Origin: Mesenet sp031546805
Lineage (GTDB): Bacteria; Pseudomonadota; Alphaproteobacteria; Rickettsiales; Anaplasmataceae
Length of the DNA stretch: 20,190 nucleotides
NCBI GenBank assembly: GCA_031546805.1
Contig: JAVBJW010000012.1
Location: 1-20,190, forward strand
Direction: 5' to 3'
The position numbers and the translations under genes are program-made. The stretch's first letter is position 1, and each line of letters starts with the position of its first letter. Under the pieces are notes generated by a model, which saw only the letters and a list, made by a program, of their open reading frames with translations, was not told the origin of the DNA and did no database searches. Below are positions 16,201 to 20,190 of the stretch, in pieces.

Positions 16201-16319
16201 AATGAGAGCACCAATAAACTATAGTAAACCCATAAATATAAAAAGAATAGATATCAAATGAAAATTAGAATAACCCCCCTGAGAAAGGCTCTGCTACTAA
16301 ATTGGTATGTAAAAATTAA
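16201..16319. other. Non-coding stretch between two IS relics
   Basis: AT-rich sequence with a run of cccccc at 16275-16280 but no recognisable transposase block, RNA or hairpin. It is probably decayed IS sequence. Confidence 0.3.
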
Positions 16320-16805
16320 GTTAGTTAAAAAGCATGCCTCAAATTAACAATTCCAGCAATAATATTGAATCTCATATTATATTTTTTCTGAAAATTCCGA
16401 TAAACATGAGACATGATTTTAAACACTTTAATTTCTCCTGTTTTCTTATCCTAAAATCCTGCCCATATGTGACCTTGAAACCGATAGAATTTTCCCATTT
16501 TCTTCCACTATAATTCAAGTTTTTATGGTGGTTGTTTCCTTTTTTCCAGAGTATAATTTCTTCCGTTTTTTACTGTCTTTTGGCTGCTGTATCTGTGACG
16601 TCTGCTAAAATCTTAAAAATCCTTTCCGGGTTCTGTCCTTTGTTATCGTGATTTTCTTGGCCAACAGCGGCTCCATTTTCTTCAGCAAATGGCAAATGTT
16701 TGCATTGTGCATGTTAAATAGACACCATAAAAATCTGTGTTATAAATTGTGCAAAATATTTTATCTTCTTGCTCACCACTTTTGCAGTAGGTTTATAGAC
16801 AAATT
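16320..16805 (-). pseudogene. Second decayed IS5-family transposase
   Basis: On the minus strand the following blocks appear in order: PERIFKILADVTDTAAKRQ (about 16640-16585, matching the DATE-x-P catalytic region), a KTEEIILWKKGNNHHKN stretch, IIVEENGKILSVSRSHMGR (about 16525-16460), DFRIRKQEKLK one frame over, and MRFNIIAGIVNLRHAF (about 16372-16327), the family C-terminus. At least three frameshifts or stops are needed, and the segment between RKQEK and RFNIIAG is collapsed by a deletion. The sequence differs from the IS5 relic at 13752-14068, so it is a separate element. It stops about 15 bp from the end of the peptidase gene. Confidence 0.8.
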
Positions 16806-16819
16806 TGTCAAATTAAATA

Positions 16820-18082
16820 TCATTTGAAACTTGCAACTATCTTATCATAACTTGGTAGTTTATCTAACTTACCGATTGCTGCTACAGTGATATTTTCATG
16901 CTGAGATAGTAAAAATTCTAGGCTTTCTCTTATCTCTTTGGCACCAACAGAAAAAAACTTTTCTAATATTTCTTCTGCGCTTAAATAACGATTATGGTAA
17001 GAATAGCAGTGACCTAATATATCAGCACGAGTATAATTGCTTTCTCTTGACATAAGTACACCAGATTTAATTTTAGCACGGGCTCTAGTTATCTCTTCTT
17101 CTTTTAAATCAGTCATTAATTTTCTTAGCTCTGTGGTAATAGTACTTAAAAGCTTTGGCAAATTATTGCTATCTGTTCCTGCATAGATAGAAAAAATACC
17201 AGTATCGCGATAGGTTGAATTATGTGAGCCAATATCATAAGCTAAACCCTGTTTTTCTCTTACTTCTTGAAAGAGGCGCGAAGACATCCCGCTGCCTAAG
17301 ATAGAATCTAAAACTAAAATAGCATAGTATTTATCATCATAGTATGAAACGCTAGGAAAACCAACCAATATGTTAACCTGCTCTAGATCTCTATTTTCTA
17401 AATATTCACCACCTTTGTAAACCGATTCTTGCATCTTTTCATGCTTTTTACTTTTAATTTTTGCAAGTATTGGAGTAGCTAAAGATATGATTTCATCGTG
17501 GCTTATATTACCTGATACAGCAAAAATCATGTTGTCACTGTAATAGTATTCTTCTGTATAGTTGAATAAATCGTCGCGAGAAAAAGATTTAACTGTCTCT
17601 GGAGAACCAAGTATAGAATGTCCAAAAGACTGTTTACTATAAGCTGTTTCCATATACTTATCAGATATAATATCACTTGGAGAATCATTAGTCCTACAAA
17701 TCTCCTGTAAAACCACACCTTTTTCGCGTTCTATTTCATCATCAGGAAAAGTAGAATTTATTATTATATCTGTTAAAATATCAATTGCGACTTTGACATC
17801 ATCTTTTAACACTTTAGCGTAGTAAACAGTATTTTCTCTACCTGTATGAGCATTGCAATTGCCGCCTATATCATCAAAAGCTTTTGCTATATCTAGAGCG
17901 GTTCTAGTCTTTGTACCTTTGAAGGCCATATGTTCAAGAAAATGCGATATTCCCTTATTTTTGTCATTTTCAAACCTACTTCCTACATTTACCCAAAGGC
18001 TTAAGACAACAGACTCTACATTAGGTAAAAAATCAGTTACAATACGAAGGTTATTATCTAATGTAGTAATTTTTGGTAACAT
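16820..18082 (-). CDS. M16-family zinc metallopeptidase (processing peptidase-like)
   Basis: This 420-residue protein has the two-lobe M16B architecture. The inverted zinc motif HFLEH is at residues 47-51 (His47, Glu50, His51), with the distal zinc ligand Glu127 in EREKGVVLQEI, at the spacing normal for mitochondrial processing peptidase beta. GGNCNAHTGRENTVYYAKVLKDD follows the motif as in the family. The second lobe shows LVGFPSVSYYDDKYYAILVLDSILGSGMSSRLFQEVREKQGLAYDIGS, with the conserved R-x-x-QGLAY element that closes over the substrate. There is no signal peptide, so it is probably cytoplasmic. Rickettsiales homologues are relatives of mitochondrial MPP. The natural substrate is not known from sequence. 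The frame is intact and it stands alone on this strand. Confidence 0.93.
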   Translation of the reverse strand: MLPKITTLDNNLRIVTDFLPNVESVVLSLWVNVGSRFENDKNKGISHFLEHMAFKGTKTRTALDIAKAFDDIGGNCNAHTGRENTVYYAKVLKDDVKVAIDILTDIIINSTFPDDEIEREKGVVLQEICRTNDSPSDIISDKYMETAYSKQSFGHSILGSPETVKSFSRDDLFNYTEEYYYSDNMIFAVSGNISHDEIISLATPILAKIKSKKHEKMQESVYKGGEYLENRDLEQVNILVGFPSVSYYDDKYYAILVLDSILGSGMSSRLFQEVREKQGLAYDIGSHNSTYRDTGIFSIYAGTDSNNLPKLLSTITTELRKLMTDLKEEEITRARAKIKSGVLMSRESNYTRADILGHCYSYHNRYLSAEEILEKFFSVGAKEIRESLEFLLSQHENITVAAIGKLDKLPSYDKIVASFK

Positions 18083-18231
18083 TTTTTAATTGTATTTCAA
18101 CGTATGTACTGTATATAAAAACTATACTGAAGTAAAATACAATTTAAACTTTTGCTCTTGAACCTTAACTATAATGTGAACTTTGTGGTTTTAAACCTCT
18201 TTTGAAATATGTTAAATTTAGGATTTATTTT

Positions 18232-18256
18232 TTGAGCCAACCATTGGTTGGCTTAA
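18232..18256. terminator. Strong hairpin downstream of the unknown gene, without a proper U-tract
   Basis: agccaacca (18235-18243) and tggttggct (18245-18253) are exact reverse complements; adding flanking bases (ttg.../...taa) lengthens the stem. It lies 15 nt past the stop of the minus-strand gene at 18271. On that strand the following bases are A-rich rather than T-rich; the T-run lies on the plus-strand 5' side. It is therefore either an RNA-stabilising hairpin or a non-canonical terminator. Confidence 0.4.
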
Positions 18257-18270
18257 ATTGGAAGCATTTG

Positions 18271-18807
18271 TTAAATAGTACATTCACAATTATATACATA
18301 AGTACTATCATTATAGCCACTACCTAAGGTGCTATTGGATATGTTGCCGTACTGTGTGTTGCTCATACCTATATATCCTTCAAGTTCCACATATTTAGAA
18401 TGCTCAGGGAGTTGACTCTTACAATCTACTTTTGAGTCATTATTTAGCATTATCTTAAAACTATCAGGATTAGTTAAAAGTTTTTCTACTGCAAATTTAC
18501 CACATCCATGTCTTGCAGTATCGAAATTAATCTCAACTTTACTTGTATTACCTTCATCAGTAATTTGCGTATTCTTTCCTATACAATTAGATTTATCTAC
18601 TACTTGTATGTTCTTAAGTTCTTGTGGATTATTATAATTTCTAAACATAGCATGCATTTTAATATCAATCTTACCAAGTTGATCTAGATATTTAAAATTG
18701 CCATCTTTATCAAAAGCATTTGCTGCACCTGTTTTGAGTATATCATATAGAGTTATGTAACTTTTTTGATTTCCATCGCAATGACTTTTTATTACTTTAT
18801 GACCCAT
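18271..18807 (-). CDS. Uncharacterised protein with several cysteines
   Basis: The ATG at 18807 gives 178 residues; a GTG at 18819 would add four (MALI). Neither has a clear Shine-Dalgarno. I do not recognise a family. The protein is soluble in appearance, with no signal peptide or membrane helix, and has six Cys: one near the N-terminus (SHCDGNQ), then SNCIG, HGCGKF, VDCKS and the terminal YNCECTI. Its C-terminus is rich in Asn, Tyr, Ser and Gly (NTQYGNISNSTLGSGYNDSTYVYNCECTI region). The segment TSKVEINFDTARHGCGKFAVEKLL may be the core. It is isolated, divergent from the alpha/beta hydrolase, and sits between AT-rich flanks. Codon and base usage look like its neighbours. It is probably a lineage-restricted gene, possibly an effector, but nothing shows that directly. 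Confidence 0.7.
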   Translation of the reverse strand: MGHKVIKSHCDGNQKSYITLYDILKTGAANAFDKDGNFKYLDQLGKIDIKMHAMFRNYNNPQELKNIQVVDKSNCIGKNTQITDEGNTSKVEINFDTARHGCGKFAVEKLLTNPDSFKIMLNNDSKVDCKSQLPEHSKYVELEGYIGMSNTQYGNISNSTLGSGYNDSTYVYNCECTI

Positions 18808-18944
18808 AATTAGCGCCACTTTTATTGATATATTAAAATCTTAACATATAAAGTTTAGTATTATATTAAAATAATCATATTATTTTTTTATTTACTATCT
18901 TTGATTTTAGTTTAATTTTTATTATATATCTTGAAACTTAAATA

Positions 18945-19685
18945 ATGAAATACTGCATCGATAGAAATAATAATCGTATAGCATATAAAAAAGTAACTGG
19001 AACAAGAGCATCTGTAATTTTCTATGGTGGCTTTGCATCTAATATGAATGGTACAAAAGCAAATGCCTTGTATGAATTTTGCCAAAAATCTGATATAGAA
19101 TTGACTCTGTTTGATTATCTAGGGCATGGCAGCTCTAATGGTCAGTTTACTGACTATACAGTAAGCAATTGGCATGAAAATTGTTTAGAAGTAATAGAGA
19201 AATTAACCAATGGCAAACAGATAATTATTGGTTCAAGTATGGGAGGATGGCTTATGCTTCTTACTGCGCTGAGTATGCCAGAGCGAGTATCAGCACTAAT
19301 TGGAATATCTGCTGCTCCTGATTTCACAGAAGAGCTAATATTCAATAAATTATCAGATCAACAGAAAGACGATTTACTTTCTCTAGGAGTGATAGATTTC
19401 ATCTCAGATGACAGTAGCTGTAGTTATAAAATCACAAAAAACTTAATCAAAGATGGTAGAAAAAATTTACTACTCAATAAAAATAACATCGACATCAATT
19501 GCCCTGTACGTTTATTACATGGTCTAAATGACAAAGATGTACCATATAACTACTCCCTTACTCTAGCAGAGAAAATAAAATCTAGTAATGCAGAAGTACA
19601 CTTAATTAAATCAGCAGAGCATAGCATGTCGGATAATAATTCTCTTAATTTACTATTTAAAACACTGAGTGAGTTTATATATTAG
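18945..19685 (+). CDS. Alpha/beta hydrolase (serine esterase/thioesterase-like, ABHD10-like)
   Basis: The protein has 246 residues. The catalytic triad is visible: nucleophile Ser98 in GSSMGG (96-101), acid Asp196 in LHGLNDKDVP, and His226 in SAEHSM. FYGGFASNMNG (26-36) supplies the oxyanion region and FDYLGHGSSNG the following strand. GSSMGGWLMLL and PERVSALIGISAAPDF closely resemble the ABHD10-type family (mitochondrial depalmitoylase and acyl-glucuronide esterase), so a small-molecule ester or thioester substrate is plausible; the exact substrate is unknown. There is no signal peptide, so it is cytoplasmic. It stands alone, divergent from the unknown gene at 18807, and is followed within about 140 bp by the right-hand IS5 fragment. 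The ATG at 18945 is the natural start. Confidence 0.88.
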   Translation: MKYCIDRNNNRIAYKKVTGTRASVIFYGGFASNMNGTKANALYEFCQKSDIELTLFDYLGHGSSNGQFTDYTVSNWHENCLEVIEKLTNGKQIIIGSSMGGWLMLLTALSMPERVSALIGISAAPDFTEELIFNKLSDQQKDDLLSLGVIDFISDDSSCSYKITKNLIKDGRKNLLLNKNNIDINCPVRLLHGLNDKDVPYNYSLTLAEKIKSSNAEVHLIKSAEHSMSDNNSLNLLFKTLSEFIY

Positions 19686-19824
19686 TAGGGAATTTCTAGA
19701 ATTTTAAGTGCTGCTTTTTCTGTCATGAGTAAAAATGTCGTTTCGAAATGGTTAATCTTTTTAAATCATTTTTGATATATTATGAAATTAATATATAATT
19801 CAACAGTAAACTATATCAAACGTT

Positions 19825-20190
19825 CAGGCCAAGTCGACAATAAAAAAGAAAATGGTATTTTTGAAAGTTGATGGAATATATGATTTGAAAAATGGGAAAG
19901 GATAAAAGATAGTTTACCAGGGAAAGAAGCGGAAGAAGTGCAAAAGATAATAGAAAATTCATGGCAGCAGTAATGTGGATAGTGGAGCACCGTGGAGCAG
20001 CTGAATACGGAAAATGGTCAAATAAACGTTTCATGAGGTGGGCAAGAGAAGGTGTGTGGCAGATGATTTTCTGGCAGTTATATAGATGATAGATTCAACA
20101 GGGCACATCAGCATGTGCAAGAAAAAAATGTGGAAACTGGTAAACAAGAACAGGAATTAGGACGTTCTAAATTCAACTAAGTTACACGCT
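19825..20190 (+). mobile_element. Partial, frameshifted IS5-family insertion sequence running off the right edge
   Basis: This is the inverted counterpart of 1-384. On the plus strand it reads VDNKKENG, IYDLKN, WERIKDSLPGKE, then KDNRKFMAAVMWIVEHRGA one frame over, FMRWAREGVWQMIF and YIDDRFNRAHQHVQEK. Compared with the left copy it lacks one base in the gaagcggaag region near 19926-19937 and has stops near 19868-19885, so this copy cannot make an intact N-terminus. The last 141 bases equal the reverse complement of bases 1-141; beyond that, substitutions and indels accumulate towards the outer end near aggccaagtcgac at 19826-19838. The element continues past the window. Confidence 0.85.

Noticed and set aside
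1..20190. CRISPR arrays, tRNA or rRNA genes, phage WO structural genes, cif-type genes
   Set aside because: I looked for spaced direct repeats, T-arm motifs and characteristic proteins and found none that could be supported.

Overview
The window is AT-rich alphaproteobacterial DNA and almost certainly comes from Wolbachia (Anaplasmataceae, Rickettsiales). The basis is the combination of a VirB9 paralogue next to sucA, a cytochrome c oxidase subunit III close to ruvC, an MnhD-like antiporter subunit overlapping ffh, and several decayed insertion sequences of the IS5, IS256 and IS630 families. The genus call rests on recognising families and gene style, not on a database search.

Layout. 1-384: part of an IS5-family element pointing off the left edge. 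About 435-1153: a broken IS256-family transposase. 1230-3300 (minus strand): a small nucleotidyltransferase translationally coupled to an atypical aldehyde dehydrogenase-fold protein. Divergent from these, 3419-4006 (plus) encodes a P-loop kinase-like protein, followed by an MnhD/NuoN-type membrane antiporter subunit that overlaps ffh (SRP54). 7106-7555 (minus): unknown small protein. 7633-8532: miaA, starting with GTG. Convergent to it is a coxC-ruvC pair on the minus strand. 10032-13570: virB9 paralogue and sucA on the plus strand. 13752-14400: fused IS5 and IS630 relics, then a small two-helix membrane protein remnant. 14844-15926: recA (minus). 16085-16805: a second set of IS630 and IS5 relics (minus). 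16820-18082: M16 zinc peptidase (minus). 18271-18807: unknown Cys-containing protein (minus). 18945-19685: alpha/beta hydrolase (plus). 19825-20190: a second IS5 fragment, inverted relative to the one at the left edge.

Most intact genes are core housekeeping functions: protein export (ffh), tRNA modification (miaA), recombination (ruvC, recA), respiration and the TCA cycle (coxC, sucA), ion transport and type IV secretion (virB9). The accessory content is the divergent cluster of ALDH-like protein, nucleotidyltransferase and P-loop kinase at 1230-4006, plus two or three uncharacterised small proteins. That cluster is the best candidate for an undescribed function, because the ALDH-like protein keeps the catalytic Cys but lacks the usual general-base Glu. 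No CRISPR array, tRNA, rRNA or prophage structural gene was seen.

The first and last 141 bases are exact reverse complements inside IS5 copies. The window therefore either ends at IS-caused assembly breaks or is a 20 kb segment bounded by inverted IS copies.
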